Of a DNA stretch of 64,000 bases, positions 1-9,435 are shown piece by piece (positions within the stretch are counted from its first letter, which is position 1; each line of letters starts with the position of its first letter). Below the pieces are notes generated by a model. That model had not been told where the DNA came from and did no database searches. It was given only the letters and a program-made list of their open reading frames with translations. Location: NCBI RefSeq assembly GCF_019355935.1, contig NZ_CP079925.1, positions 1,922,001-1,986,000 on the forward strand, read 5' to 3'. Source of the stretch: Comamonas sp. Y33R10-2 (GTDB taxonomy: Bacteria; Pseudomonadota; Gammaproteobacteria; Burkholderiales; Burkholderiaceae_C). The position numbers were made by a program, and so were the translations under genes.

Positions 1-603
1 GCCAACTGGTGGACCCCAGTCATAAATTCGCAAAGGTCGGGTTCCCATCGTGGTCGAGAAGGCCATGACAACCAATGTCCAGACTCCAGCAAGAATGGCA
101 ACGATGATGAAATCCTTTGCCACTGGAGGCAACACACTGGAGTTTTCACCTGAGGCTTGCACAAGATTCGGCCCCCTATCCCACGGGAAACCAGGCTGTG
201 CGCGAAACTGAAACAGGCTTGCAAATATTTTTCCGTAGCCAAGCAACAAAAGGCCGCACAAAAGCAACTCTTGAGTCCCCGTAAACAGCTGACGTGGATG
301 CGGTGAAATAAATAAATTCAGATAAATAATCTGAAATGAAATCCCTGCCATGACCGACAGAGCGACTGGTACAAAAACATTGAACAGCAGCATCGAGCCC
401 AACACTATCTCTAGATATTTCACCAAAGGATAGAAACCGATTTCATTCATTTCATGCATATAAGGGCCAACCAGCCCCGCCTTGCTGAAATCAGGAATCA
501 CCCCAAATACCGCGTAATTAATCCCAGACTTTAAAAAATGAATGGCGTAGTAAAACCTAAGCCACAATACGATATATTTCCAAGGCCCTTTTTCAGCGCT
601 CAT
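1..603 (-). CDS. DoxX-like integral membrane protein (partial, runs off left edge)
   Basis: I read an open frame from an ATG at 603 to the window edge, 201 codons with no stop. The start is preceded by GGAGACAATA, a good ribosome site. The product opens with MSAEKGPWKYIVLWLRFYYA and has several hydrophobic segments, plus the phrase HPRQLFTGTQELLL that is also found in the protein at 891-1364. The two are clear paralogues. DoxX-like proteins are small four-helix membrane proteins, some linked to quinone or redox functions; the exact role here is unknown. It is the last visible gene of the minus-strand run from the aromatic locus. The C-terminus is outside the window. Confidence 0.75.
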   Translation of the reverse strand, partial: MSAEKGPWKYIVLWLRFYYAIHFLKSGINYAVFGVIPDFSKAGLVGPYMHEMNEIGFYPLVKYLEIVLGSMLLFNVFVPVALSVMAGISFQIIYLNLFISPHPRQLFTGTQELLLCGLLLLGYGKIFASLFQFRAQPGFPWDRGPNLVQASGENSSVLPPVAKDFIIVAILAGVWTLVVMAFSTTMGTRPLRIYDWGPPVG

Positions 604-625
604 TATTGTCTCCTTTATTTTAAAT

Positions 626-666
626 AAAAAAGGCCGCAATGAATTTAAAAACATTGCGACCTTTTT
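626..666 (-). terminator. Hairpin between the small membrane gene and the DoxX-like gene
   Basis: AAAAAGGCCGCAATG pairs with CATTGCGACCTTTTT around a short AT-rich loop, with one mismatch, and has T runs on both sides. It sits between the stop at 672 and the start at 603, so it probably attenuates rather than fully separates the two genes. Confidence 0.6.
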
Positions 667-671
667 ATTAA

Positions 672-854
672 TTAATCTTTTTTCTTGTCACGGATAAGAT
701 AAAAAATCAATCCAGCCCAAGATGCTACAAATGCAACGATGTCATAGTTGCGAATTGGACGATATGTCGTGTAAAAAAGACCAGTCGACCCAATAAATGC
801 TGCAGCTGTCAGGAAAACACAGACAAACACAGCAATCCATTTATTTTTATCCAT
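672..854 (-). CDS. Small membrane protein, 60 aa
   Basis: I start this gene at the inner ATG at 854 because GGAGAAAT lies directly in front of it; an ATG nine codons upstream has no such site. The product begins MDKNKWIAVF, has two hydrophobic segments (about residues 6-27 and 36-53) and ends in a basic IRDKKKD tail, so a two-helix inner-membrane protein is likely. I do not recognise the family. It lies between two DoxX-like paralogues in the same direction, which suggests it works with them in a small membrane complex, but this is inference only. Confidence 0.55.
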   Translation of the reverse strand: MDKNKWIAVFVCVFLTAAAFIGSTGLFYTTYRPIRNYDIVAFVASWAGLIFYLIRDKKKD

Positions 855-890
855 TATTTCTCCGTTTTTTATTTTTAACAAATGAAAGTA

Positions 891-1364
891 TTAATCAACA
901 ATTCGTCGACCAACATCTGGCTTGTATGCTTTATCCCCATTCCACAGCCAAAGCGGTTCAAGCTTAGGCTTGAGCGCCGCAGCCATCCAGCCGCTATAAG
1001 CCAGCAATAAAACTCCGTTCAGGAAAAGTTCTTGAGGCCCGGTGAAATACTGACGAGGCATTTCAGGTGAAGCCACGATGATCGTGTTCAACCAGAAAAT
1101 ATTGACAGAGGCAGGCATTTCAAGAATCAGACCCAACAGCGGCATGCGGTTAAAGAAAATCATGGCACCAGTCACGATTTCCAGGTACTTAATTATCTGA
1201 TAGAGGTAAATTTCAGCATTCGCATTGACCCATTCACCACCTACTCCAGGAATATTAGGCACATACCCTGTAAATGCATAGCGCAAACCAGAGAACAGCA
1301 AATGGGCGCCGAAGTACAGACGAATCCAATGAACAATGTAATACCAGGGAGACTTAGAAGCCAT
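891..1364 (-). CDS. DoxX-like integral membrane protein, 157 aa
   Basis: The protein starts MASKSPWYYIVHWIRLYFGA, and a strong AAAGGAAAT ribosome site precedes the ATG. It has about four hydrophobic segments and the conserved phrase PRQYFTGPQELFLNG shared with the protein at 1-603, so the two arose by duplication. DoxX-like proteins often accompany oxidative enzymes; here the pair follows the porin and transporter genes of the aromatic locus. A role in electron transfer or in membrane handling of the substrate is possible but not shown by the sequence. Confidence 0.7.
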   Translation of the reverse strand: MASKSPWYYIVHWIRLYFGAHLLFSGLRYAFTGYVPNIPGVGGEWVNANAEIYLYQIIKYLEIVTGAMIFFNRMPLLGLILEMPASVNIFWLNTIIVASPEMPRQYFTGPQELFLNGVLLLAYSGWMAAALKPKLEPLWLWNGDKAYKPDVGRRIVD

Positions 1365-1399
1365 TTTATTTCCTTTACAGTTTTAAAAATCAGTGGCTC

Positions 1400-2545
1400 T
1401 TAGAACCTGTGGGACATACCCAAAATCACACCGTTAACACTGGCTCCCGCATTGGGAATCGTGCTTTGGAAAACAGGCCAGCGAGATTTACTGTCTTGCG
1501 TCAGTCGTGTGACAGCCGCCAACAACATCGTGGAGCGGCTCAACTGATAGGTATAAGCCACGCCATAGCTGCGGGCATCGCTGTTATCTGCGCCGCTAGA
1601 GTAATGACCCAAGGTAAAGCGCAATTGACTGTTATCAGTCACTGGAACGACACCACCCAACAAAATGACCGACTCTGAATTACCGTTAACCGCTTGACCC
1701 GACGCATTTAACGCTGGGTCAGTCACATCGCGGTGAATATAAGAAACGTAAGGCTGGACAGGGCCTTTTTTGTAGCTGGCACCCAGCGCGTACTCGGTTA
1801 CGCCCTTCGCTGCTGGCGTTGCGCCAGCACCTTCTACTTTGGACGTTTTTACGAGCAAAGCACCTAAGGTCAGTGGCCCATTTTCATAATCGACCATTGC
1901 CTCCAACATTTTAGGCATGGTCTGCGAACGCTCATTGAATGAATACGACACCTTTGCCTGCACACCACCTAGGCGAGGAGAAATATAGGCCAGTGAGTTT
2001 TCCGTACGCATGGTCGGATTAATCAAAAATCCCGTAGACCCACCCCGTTTAGACGCAGAAACATAGCCGGGCATTGGAGAGCCCAGCGTAGTCAGCACAC
2101 CCCATGCATCCATAGCAGGCAGCAGCATGGGATCAAATTTTGGGAAAAAGTCGTAGATCGGACCTTCCAGACGACCGGCGCGAACAGCACCTAGGGACTG
2201 GCTTGCCAACTCCACATAGGCCTGACGACTCCAGAAACGGCCCGGATTACCGCTGGTTGAGCTTGATGTACCAGAATCCAGATTAATACCGGCTTCTAAG
2301 CGTGCACCAACCTTAAGGCCTTGACCGAGATCTTCACTGCTTAGAAAACCCAGACGTGAGCCCGCGCTTGCGGCATGCATGGCTGTTTTGGATTGGCCAG
2401 ATGTACGGTAATGAGCAACTCCAATATCCGCTGCACCGTAGAGGCGAACAAAGCTAGTAGAATTTTTTTCTTGATTATTATTATTTTGTGCTTGCACCAT
2501 AGAAATGGCCAGCACTGAACCAACCCCCAGCAGGATTTGTTTCAT
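1400..2545 (-). CDS. Gram-negative general porin, OmpC-like
   Basis: The 381-residue product has a signal peptide (MKQILLGVGSVLAISMVQAQ) and a typical betaproteobacterial porin body. The mature part opens with a VRLYGAADIGV-type strand, contains GSRLGFLSSEDLGQGLKVGARLEAG and ends in a C-terminal Phe (GMSHRF), the outer-membrane assembly signal. It would form a trimeric 16-stranded barrel for passive entry of small solutes. It lies downstream of an MHS transporter and upstream of DoxX-like genes on the same strand, so it probably serves uptake of the same aromatic substrate. Confidence 0.9.
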   Translation of the reverse strand: MKQILLGVGSVLAISMVQAQNNNNQEKNSTSFVRLYGAADIGVAHYRTSGQSKTAMHAASAGSRLGFLSSEDLGQGLKVGARLEAGINLDSGTSSSTSGNPGRFWSRQAYVELASQSLGAVRAGRLEGPIYDFFPKFDPMLLPAMDAWGVLTTLGSPMPGYVSASKRGGSTGFLINPTMRTENSLAYISPRLGGVQAKVSYSFNERSQTMPKMLEAMVDYENGPLTLGALLVKTSKVEGAGATPAAKGVTEYALGASYKKGPVQPYVSYIHRDVTDPALNASGQAVNGNSESVILLGGVVPVTDNSQLRFTLGHYSSGADNSDARSYGVAYTYQLSRSTMLLAAVTRLTQDSKSRWPVFQSTIPNAGASVNGVILGMSHRF

Positions 2546-2703
2546 TATGTCTCCGATTTTATTTAATTAAATTTACCGACAAACGATCATAGAAATTTTA
2601 TTAAATCCCCATGTCTTTTCAACCCGAAAAAAGAGTTGATTGAAATCTTGCAACTTCAATCAACATCTTTATTCAAATCAAAATCTCTCCAATATCAAGC
2701 AGA

Positions 2704-4065
2704 TTACTTTTGGAAAGCCATATCTCGCTTTGGCTCGACCTCTTCTTCATTAGCAACCGTAAAGGTATCTAGTTCTTGGTCAAACTTCTCACTACCGATC
2801 CAGTAGGTAATACCGCTGATGACGCAAATCGCACCAAAATACATGGCAACCCATTCAGGATTTTTACCGCCAGAAGCGGCCAGCAAAGTCGCAGCGATGA
2901 GCGGTGACAAGCCTGCGCCCAATGTTGAAGCAATTTGGAAAGTCAAAGCAATGCCGCTGTAGCGCACATCAGCAGCAAACTTCTCGCTGATCCAGGTGTT
3001 GAACACTCCGCCCATCAATGCCTGAATCACGGGCATTGCCAACACCATTGCAAGCAGCAGCAAACCAAAGCTCACCTGTTGCACCAACAAGAAGATGGGC
3101 CAGATCAGCACCACACCAGCAGTAGCACCTGTCAGCATCAAAGGTCGGCGACCCACTTTGTCAGACAGTGCACCAAAGAATGGCAGCGTGAAGATGTTGA
3201 AGAAATTAGCGATCGTCATCGCAATCAGTGCGTCCGTACGGCTGTGTCCCATCTGCACCGCATAGTTCAACAGGAAAGCTGCAGCAAATGTCGAGAACGA
3301 CAGAGGTGCCAAACCACCCAGAACACCAGACACAATCTGGCGCTTGTTGTATTTGAGAACCGTCACGATGGGGATCGACTTAGGTCCCTTCTTGGCAGCC
3401 TGAGCCTTGCGAGCGGCTTCGTACTCTGGAGTTTCCGTCACTTTCACGCGGATCAACAAGCCCACAACCATCAGCAGTGCGCTCAGCAAGAATGGCACTC
3501 TCCAGCCCCAGCTCAAAAAGTCTTCACTAGGCAGCAATGAGAACGGTGTCATGACCAATGTCCCCAGCACAGCACCTGTAGGACCACCAGCACTCACCAG
3601 ACTGACGGCAAAGCCGCGCCCTTTAGGCTTGGCATGCTCCATCGACATTAGGGTTGCGCCCCCCCACTCGCCACCCATGGCCACGCCCTGCACCAAGCGC
3701 AGAACCACCAACAGGATTGGAGCAATCACACCGGCCTGAGCGTACGTAGGCAGCGCACCAATCAAGGTGCTGGCCAAGCCCATCATCACCAACGTCACCA
3801 CGAGCACATTTTTGCGCCCTAGTTTGTCACCGTAATGACCAAACACGACCGCCCCTAATGGGCGAGCAAAGTAGCCCACCGCGAATGTAGCGAAGGAAGA
3901 CAGCGTGGCCGTAAACGGATCCATCGCAACAAAGAAGATCTTTGGAAAGATCAGTGCAGCAGCAACGCCGTACAACAGAAAATCGTAATACTCGAGCGTT
4001 GTTCCCAAGTAACTGGCGATCATTGCTCGTCGCTTTTGCTTTTGCGCTTCAGTGGTCTCGGTCAT
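2704..4065 (-). CDS. MHS-family (MFS) metabolite:H+ symporter
   Basis: This 453-residue major facilitator has twelve predicted helices. The N-terminal IASYLGTTLEYYDFLLYG matches the metabolite:H+ symporter signature, and loop motifs HYGDKLGRK (between helices 2 and 3) and ALSDKVGRR (repeated in the second half) are present. Family members carry organic acids such as shikimate, ketoglutarate, proline/betaine or aromatic acids. Sitting between a TRAP-type binding protein and a porin inside an aromatic-degradation locus, it most likely imports the pathway substrate; which acid or phenol cannot be told. Confidence 0.88.
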   Translation of the reverse strand: MTETTEAQKQKRRAMIASYLGTTLEYYDFLLYGVAAALIFPKIFFVAMDPFTATLSSFATFAVGYFARPLGAVVFGHYGDKLGRKNVLVVTLVMMGLASTLIGALPTYAQAGVIAPILLVVLRLVQGVAMGGEWGGATLMSMEHAKPKGRGFAVSLVSAGGPTGAVLGTLVMTPFSLLPSEDFLSWGWRVPFLLSALLMVVGLLIRVKVTETPEYEAARKAQAAKKGPKSIPIVTVLKYNKRQIVSGVLGGLAPLSFSTFAAAFLLNYAVQMGHSRTDALIAMTIANFFNIFTLPFFGALSDKVGRRPLMLTGATAGVVLIWPIFLLVQQVSFGLLLLAMVLAMPVIQALMGGVFNTWISEKFAADVRYSGIALTFQIASTLGAGLSPLIAATLLAASGGKNPEWVAMYFGAICVISGITYWIGSEKFDQELDTFTVANEEEVEPKRDMAFQK

Positions 4066-4124
4066 AAAAATCTACGGTCTCGTTGTTTAAGCAAAGGAAA
4101 AGCTTCTACTGGCTCAAAAGTCCA

Positions 4125-5279
4125 TCACTGAAGCGAATAGCTAACAGTCGTCAAAGCAAGTATTGGCAAGGCACTACTGCATAGGCCGCCTTTGAGGCAA
4201 CCAGTAGCACGGGGTTTTAAGCCCGTGTCGGTCAATGCGTTTTCACGCATATTTTTTGTGGCGTCGCTCAGCTTTTGCACCAGTTCATGGGACACCATGT
4301 GAATCTGCATTCCCTGCGACTTCAGGGTTTCCAAGACTTGGGCATCTTCCTTGCGCGCAGCAATACGCTGCTGCGAAGCCACTTGCTGCGCAGCCTTATT
4401 CAAGACGTCTTGTTGCAATGTGCTCAGAGCACTCCAAGCCTTGGCATTGATTACCAAAACCTGTGCTCCGTAAGAGTGATTAGTCAGCCAGAGCTTGTTC
4501 TGGACTTCATACAGCTTGTTTTGCTGCACTGAAGTGATGAAGCTTTCCTGCGCAACAATCTTTTTAGACAGCAGTGCTTCGCGCACTTGACTCACAGGAA
4601 TTGCAACAGGCATAGCGCCCCAAGCTTTAAAAGTTTCTACAGAGGTAGCGACCGGCAATGAGCGCAGTTTCAGCCCATGAAAATCCTGCAGTGAAACCAG
4701 ATCTTGATCAGAGGTGGTGAGCACGCGAAAGCCGTTTTCCATCCACGCAAGTCCCACTAAACCGTGAGCCTCCAAGCGCTTGAACAAAGCCTCACCTTTG
4801 CTCCCATCTATCAGAGCATCAACCTCAGCGCTATTTCTGAGCGCGTAAGGCAGGTCGAACAAAGAAAAGCTGTCATCGAGCTCAGCCAACCCTGTCGCGG
4901 CGACCAGCATGATTTCTGGTGTTTGTGCCTCGCCTGCTTGCAAAGCATTGATCTGTTGCGAGGGATTACCAGGCACAGTGCCTGAAAGAACTTTCACCTG
5001 CAACGCAGTACTACTGCGCTCATTAACCAGCATGGACAAGCTGTTCAAGGCCTGACGAACAGAATGCGTCTCAGGTAAATAGGCTCGGTAATCTGCCACA
5101 CGCAGCTGAGAAGTGCTCTGTGCCTGAGCAACTCCCGCCACATGAAAAGGAACTAGCGCCACCAACAAGTAGCGGCCTGTCAACCGCCTTGCTCGAAAGC
5201 TATGCCGACAGCGATCAAGCAGATGCAATGCAGCATCTCTCAATCGTGTTTCGGCACTTTTCAAAAGTGCTCTGTTCAT
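4125..5279 (-). CDS. TRAP-type (DctP family) periplasmic solute-binding protein, orphan
   Basis: The 384-residue protein has a long N-region followed by a hydrophobic stretch ending VAGVAQAQ, a plausible signal peptide, though the first 35 residues are unusually arginine-rich. The body shows DctP features, including FSLFDLPYALRNSAEVDAL, the hallmark GLVGLAWMENGFRVLTT and LQDFHGLKLRSLP. TRAP systems need DctQ and DctM membrane partners; none is near, so the partner is elsewhere or an unrelated carrier is used. The last 35 residues (LKPRATGCLKGGLCSSALP onward) do not resemble a normal DctP tail and may reflect a 3' frameshift. CTAGAATT repeats lie upstream of its start. Confidence 0.8.
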   Translation of the reverse strand: MNRALLKSAETRLRDAALHLLDRCRHSFRARRLTGRYLLVALVPFHVAGVAQAQSTSQLRVADYRAYLPETHSVRQALNSLSMLVNERSSTALQVKVLSGTVPGNPSQQINALQAGEAQTPEIMLVAATGLAELDDSFSLFDLPYALRNSAEVDALIDGSKGEALFKRLEAHGLVGLAWMENGFRVLTTSDQDLVSLQDFHGLKLRSLPVATSVETFKAWGAMPVAIPVSQVREALLSKKIVAQESFITSVQQNKLYEVQNKLWLTNHSYGAQVLVINAKAWSALSTLQQDVLNKAAQQVASQQRIAARKEDAQVLETLKSQGMQIHMVSHELVQKLSDATKNMRENALTDTGLKPRATGCLKGGLCSSALPILALTTVSYSLQ

Positions 5280-5330
5280 CGATTTGTCTCCGTGTATTTA
5301 TCAATCCAGTACTTTTGTTCTGGAATATTT

Positions 5331-5354
5331 TTCTAGAATTCTGAAACTAGAATT
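5331..5354. promoter_or_regulatory. Candidate operator: CTAGAATT direct repeat upstream of the DctP gene
   Basis: CTAGAATT occurs at 5333 and again at 5347, a 14-bp period, and the first copy sits in a TTCTAGAA palindrome. The CTAGAAT core also occurs in front of the hydrolase gene (9315) and, inverted, in front of the dioxygenase gene (10992). A shared regulator is inferred, possibly the LysR protein at 14506. Confidence 0.4.
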
Positions 5355-5732
5355 GAACTAAATCAACACGGAGAAACACCAACTCTGCTATTCAAAGATC
5401 GAAGGAAAGACTGACATCTCGACCTGTTTTGAAAAGCCTCCCTGCTAACACAATGATTTGGAGTTACTTCCCCTGCTTTTGTGCAAACGGCAAAAGGAAC
5501 TGAGCATGAATAAATCTAGGGAAAGCACCTAGCACTACATTGACACATTTGTATGCAGGAAAGCGTGGAATACGCCCCACCGCCTAGGTTGCATGAGCTA
5601 GGCGGCACACAAAGGAGCACACATCCTTTGGAGGCTCGGGCTTTAGTAGCCAAATAAACGGTACCAATTGTTAGCACTACAAAAATCTCACATGTAAAAA
5701 CCAACTCGGCACTCAAGCTCACCCTGTGCAAA

Positions 5733-5850
5733 AGCCGCTAACACCACAGAGCAAACGAAGGCTTGCGTTTGAGACGAGGCGCTAAGCCGCAGGTAGTACA
5801 TGCGTACAACAAGGCAAAGCAACGACGTATCAAGGGTGGTGTTAGCGGCT
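5733..5850 (+). repeat. 118-bp dispersed repeat with 15-bp terminal inverted repeats (copy 1)
   Basis: It begins AGCCGCTAACACCAC and ends with the exact reverse complement GTGGTGTTAGCGGCT. The interior (GTTTGAGACGAGGCGC, GCAACGACGTATCAAGG) is nearly identical in two more copies at 39744-39862 and 60039-60157, all in the same orientation and all intergenic. It has no coding capacity, so it looks like a MITE or REP-type element. Confidence 0.85.
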
Positions 5851-5886
5851 CTAAGCGATGATTTCTACAATCGCCCTGAATTAAGT

Positions 5887-6912
5887 TCAGGCAGCTGTGC
5901 GCTGGCGCAGCAAATCAAGGGCGACGTCCACAATCATGTCTTCCTGGCCACCCACCATGCGGCGCTTGCCCAGCTCCACCAGAATGTCCACAGCCTTCAG
6001 GTTGTACTTGGCAGCAGCGACCTCCGCATGGCGCAGGAACGAGCTGTACACACCTGCATAGCCCAGAGCCAGTGTTTCGCGGTCCACGCGCACGGGGCGG
6101 TCTTGCAGGGGGCGCACGATGTCGTCAGCCGCATCCATGAGCTTGTACAGGTCGGTGCCGTGGTTCCAGCCCAGGCGCTCAGCAGCGGCAATGAAGACTT
6201 CCAGAGGTGCATTGCCCGCACCCGCGCCCATGCCGGCCAGGCTGGCATCCACACGGTCGCAGCCTTCTTCGACGGCGACGATGGAGTTGGCCACGCCCAA
6301 GCTCAGGTTGTGGTGGGCATGCATGCCGGTTTGGGTTTCGGGCTTCAGCACATCCTTGAAGGCGCGGAAACGGTCACGCACATCTTGCATGCCCAAAGCG
6401 CCGCCCGAATCCACCACGTAGCAGACGGTGGCGCCGTAGCTTTCCATCAGCTTCGCTTGCTGGGCCAAACCTTGAGGGGTCTGCATATGGCTCATCATCA
6501 AAAAGCCCACGGCTTCCATACCCAAGTGACGGGCGTATTCGATGTGTTGACGCGAAACGTCGGCTTCGGTGCAGTGGGTCGCAACGCGAACTACGCGCAC
6601 GCCGGCGTCGTAGGCGGCTTTCAGGTCATGGACGGTACCGATGCCGGGCAGCAGCAAGGTGGTGATCTTGGCGTGCTTGACGACGCTGGCCACGGCTTCA
6701 ATCCATTCCAGATCAGTGTGGGCCCCAAAGCCGTAGTTAAAGCTGGAGCCTTGCAGGCCGTCGCCGTGGGCCACTTCAATGGAGTCCACCTTGGCATCGT
6801 CCAAGGCCTTGGCGATTTGCTTGACTTGCTCAACACTGTACTGGTGGCGAATGGCATGGCTGCCATCACGCAGGGTCACGTCGGAGATGTAGATTTTTTT
6901 GTTCACGTTCAT
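5887..6912 (-). CDS. mhpE: 4-hydroxy-2-oxovalerate aldolase
   Basis: This aldolase cleaves 4-hydroxy-2-oxovalerate to pyruvate and acetaldehyde, the last carbon-splitting step of meta-cleavage pathways. The 341-residue length is normal. The DVTLRDG motif (residues 11-17, with the catalytic Arg and metal-binding Asp), the nearby catalytic His (SHAIRHQ) and the [11 protein letters not shown] motif with the two metal-binding His residues are present, with the C-terminal DmpG communication domain behind. Its partner acetaldehyde dehydrogenase is the next gene upstream, 11 bp away; the two normally form a channelling complex. Equivalent names are bphI, dmpG and tesG. Confidence 0.95.
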   Translation of the reverse strand: MNVNKKIYISDVTLRDGSHAIRHQYSVEQVKQIAKALDDAKVDSIEVAHGDGLQGSSFNYGFGAHTDLEWIEAVASVVKHAKITTLLLPGIGTVHDLKAAYDAGVRVVRVATHCTEADVSRQHIEYARHLGMEAVGFLMMSHMQTPQGLAQQAKLMESYGATVCYVVDSGGALGMQDVRDRFRAFKDVLKPETQTGMHAHHNLSLGVANSIVAVEEGCDRVDASLAGMGAGAGNAPLEVFIAAAERLGWNHGTDLYKLMDAADDIVRPLQDRPVRVDRETLALGYAGVYSSFLRHAEVAAAKYNLKAVDILVELGKRRMVGGQEDMIVDVALDLLRQRTAA

Positions 6913-6923
6913 GACGCTTTTCC

Positions 6924-7874
6924 TTAAGCAGTAGCCAGTTTGGCAGCCAGCATGCGGGCGGCCATGTGTTCAGCGGTGCGCAGACCTGCGCTGGTCATGA
7001 TGTCCAGATTGCCGGCGTAAGCGGGCAGGTAGTGGGCTGCACCCTCGACTTCCAAGAACACCGAGGTCTTCAGACCCGTCAGGGCATTGCCCACGCCAGG
7101 GATGCGGATGGGTGTGTCGATGCGGTCGAACTGCACTTTTTGCTTCAAGCGGTAGCCGGGCACATAGGACTGCACATCGGCGGCCATGCGCTCTACCGAT
7201 TCAGCGATGGCATCTTGGTCGGCAAAGTCGCTCAAGGTGTAGACCGTGTCGCGCATGATCAGCGGTGGCTCGGCCGGATTCATGATGATGATGGCCTTGC
7301 CCTTGGTCGCACCGCCCACCACTTCAATGGCTTTGGAGGTGGTTTCGGTGAACTCATCAATATTGGCGCGGGTGCCGGGGCCGGCGCTCTTGCTGGCAAT
7401 CGAGGCCACGATTTCGCCGTAATGCACCTTGGCCACGCGCGAGACGGCAGCGACCATAGGAATAGTGGCCTGACCACCGCAGGTGACCATGTTCACGTTC
7501 AGCGCATCCAGATGCGCTTGGCCGTTGACCACGGGAATGCAATACGGGCCGATTGCCGCAGGTGTCAAATCGATCATGCGGATGCCGGGCTTGAGGCTGC
7601 GCAAGAAGGCATCGTTTTTGACATGAGCGCCTGCGCTGGTGGCATCAAAGACAAAATCGATGTCCGCAAACTCAGGCATGCGGGTAAGGCCTTCCACACC
7701 TTCGTGGGTGATGGCAACGCCCATGCGGGCGGCGCGGGCCAGACCGTCGGAATTGGGGTCGATGCCAACCATGGCACCCATTTCGATGTTCTGGCCGTGG
7801 CGCAGAATCTTGATCATCAGATCTGTGCCAATGTTGCCGCTGCCGATGATGGCAGCTTTCAGCTTATGCGTCAT
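6924..7874 (-). CDS. mhpF: Acetaldehyde dehydrogenase (acylating)
   Basis: This enzyme converts acetaldehyde, NAD+ and CoA to acetyl-CoA and receives acetaldehyde from the aldolase encoded just downstream. I start it at the ATG at 7874 ([20 protein letters not shown]), because the family begins there with the GSGNIGTD dinucleotide fold; a frame extending 29 codons further upstream codes an unrelated leader. The catalytic Cys lies in [12 protein letters not shown] (about residue 131), and [15 protein letters not shown] is conserved. The length of 316 residues is standard. Equivalent names are bphJ, dmpF and tesF. Confidence 0.95.
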   Translation of the reverse strand: MTHKLKAAIIGSGNIGTDLMIKILRHGQNIEMGAMVGIDPNSDGLARAARMGVAITHEGVEGLTRMPEFADIDFVFDATSAGAHVKNDAFLRSLKPGIRMIDLTPAAIGPYCIPVVNGQAHLDALNVNMVTCGGQATIPMVAAVSRVAKVHYGEIVASIASKSAGPGTRANIDEFTETTSKAIEVVGGATKGKAIIIMNPAEPPLIMRDTVYTLSDFADQDAIAESVERMAADVQSYVPGYRLKQKVQFDRIDTPIRIPGVGNALTGLKTSVFLEVEGAAHYLPAYAGNLDIMTSAGLRTAEHMAARMLAAKLATA

Positions 7875-7964
7875 AGCGCTTCTTTCACAAATATCAAAGG
7901 TGCCATCTAGGCAGAGCAGGCAAATGCAGATCGATGCAGTTACCCGAAAAAGAAAACTCATCGG

Positions 7965-8759
7965 CTAATGCGCTACGTCGAAGCGAGCACGGACGCAGCC
8001 TAAGCCGCTGATACTGGCTTCAAAAACATCACCCGGATTTACAGGCACCATTGGCCCCAATGCGCCTGTCAGCACAAGGTCTCCTGCTTTCAAGGGGTTG
8101 CCTAATGATGCAAGTTTGCGTGCCAGCCATAGTGCTGCATTGAGTGGATGCCCCAGACAGGCTGCACCATTGCCAGTGGATGCGACCTCGCCATTGCGCG
8201 TCATCTGCATCTCGCAGAGTTTCAAATCGAGGTTATTCAAAGGCACCTTGACTCCGCCAAGCACAACCAATCCACTAGAAGCGTTGTCAGCCACCGTATC
8301 TGCGAACCGAATATTCCAATTAGCGATGCGGCTGCCCACAATTTCAATGGCAGGTAACGCATAGGCTGTCGCATTTAACAGCTCTACCAAAGTCGTATCA
8401 GTACGTGGCAAGTCCTGCCCCAACACAAGCGCGACCTCCGCCTCCACCTTAGGCTGCAGCGTGCGCGCAACCGGCACAGGTTCGTCATCGCCGTAAAGCA
8501 TGTCTGCAAAAAGAACGCCAAAATCAGGCTGATCAACGCCCAGCTGCTTTTGCACTGCAAGTGAGGTCAAGCCAATTTTGCGACCCACAATTCGGCGCCC
8601 TTGAGATACGGCGTAATCCACATTGGCTTGTTGAATGGCGTACGCCAAACGCTCCGGATCATGCTGAATTTGCTCACGCAATGGTTGGACTGGGGAACCT
8701 GAGCGCTCTGCTTCGCGCAAGCTGGCTGCCAATTGCTGAATCAGCACTTCGTTATTCAT
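7965..8759 (-). CDS. mhpD: 2-hydroxypenta-2,4-dienoate hydratase (2-keto-4-pentenoate hydratase)
   Basis: This enzyme adds water to 2-hydroxypenta-2,4-dienoate to give 4-hydroxy-2-oxovalerate, feeding the aldolase. The 264-residue protein has the fumarylacetoacetase-like hydratase fold. It shows GRKIGLTS near residue 60, [14 protein letters not shown] with the metal-binding acidic residues, and [20 protein letters not shown]. It is the first gene of the lower-pathway set on the minus strand, 90 bp upstream of the dehydrogenase gene. Divergent promoters with the hydrolase gene occupy the 676 bp before it. Confidence 0.93.
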   Translation of the reverse strand: MNNEVLIQQLAASLREAERSGSPVQPLREQIQHDPERLAYAIQQANVDYAVSQGRRIVGRKIGLTSLAVQKQLGVDQPDFGVLFADMLYGDDEPVPVARTLQPKVEAEVALVLGQDLPRTDTTLVELLNATAYALPAIEIVGSRIANWNIRFADTVADNASSGLVVLGGVKVPLNNLDLKLCEMQMTRNGEVASTGNGAACLGHPLNAALWLARKLASLGNPLKAGDLVLTGALGPMVPVNPGDVFEASISGLGCVRARFDVAH

Positions 8760-9435
8760 CGTGTTGCCTCTACCATTTTCGTTCTGTTAACCATGTACGC
8801 GAGTCGGCTCATTGCTGACTGGACGCAGTTTCAAGCAACAGCTCGCTGTACAACAGACGAAAAGAAATGGTTCGCTTCACAGGAGAGCGCATGAAGTCCG
8901 CACTCAAGCTAGAGCGGGAAAATGTCGCCTCGTCCACCAGGATACGAGGCTGCCCACCAACTACTCATGCGCATGATTCCATGCCTTGCAGAAAGCTGCT
9001 TTGAAAACACTTCTTGAATTCGCTGAGCTACCTGCTTGATACCTCAATCAGCTCTACTTTCCATGACGCCATGGCCAGTTGACTTTTCTCATTCTCAAAG
9101 TATTTCAAGCCACATTCAACACTGGACTGCACAACACAGATATGCAATTTGTCTATGGCACGCCATCTGAATTTCAAAGCTAACAAGAAAATACTGATCG
9201 ATTCATACGAGGTATATGCGACAGCGTCCATCGCTTTTTAACTTTCACCTATCTCCATGCAGTCGCTCAATAAGAGCAATGAAGTCGGCAACCTAGGGTT
9301 AACGATCACATCTTCTAGAATGAATGTTCATTTATTATTCGTTCGTCAATTGATATGGCGTGCTTTGACACCCCTAGAAGACACCCGATTTTTTATCTTC
9401 CTCAAGTGTTTTGAGGCTTTACTAAAGAGACACAC
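8760..9435. other. Divergent regulatory interval between the hydratase and hydrolase genes
   Basis: This 676-bp gap separates the minus-strand lower-pathway operon from the plus-strand hydrolase gene. A short frame of 67 codons inside (9028-9231) has no ribosome site or recognisable motif and I do not call it. The palindrome at 9319-9332 is the only clear regulatory element I find. Confidence 0.55.
9315..9332. promoter_or_regulatory. Candidate operator upstream of the hydrolase gene
   Basis: CTAGAAT runs into the palindrome AATGAA-TG-TTCATT. The pattern resembles the perfect GAATGATCATTC followed by TAG in front of the dioxygenase gene, so one regulator probably reads both promoters. Confidence 0.45.

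Larger units (their letters stand above)
5280..5886. other. 607-bp non-coding gap between DctP-type gene and aldolase gene
   Basis: I see no convincing gene here. It contains CTAGAATT direct repeats near the DctP start, an AT-balanced stretch without coding features, and a 118-bp mobile-like repeat at 5733-5850. Confidence 0.6.

Noticed and set aside
5516..5731. 71-codon minus-strand frame in the gap before the aldolase
   Set aside because: No motifs or start signal, and it abuts the dispersed repeat; probably non-coding.
5800..6927. Long plus-strand open frame opposite the aldolase gene
   Set aside because: It mirrors a well-supported aldolase on the other strand, has no recognisable motifs, and is explained by GC-rich codon use.
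6966..7910. Long plus-strand open frame opposite the acetaldehyde dehydrogenase gene
   Set aside because: Antisense shadow of a clear enzyme gene; no ribosome site or family features.
9028..9231. 67-codon minus-strand frame in the divergent regulatory gap
   Set aside because: No ribosome site, no hydrophobic or family pattern, and it lies in a promoter region.
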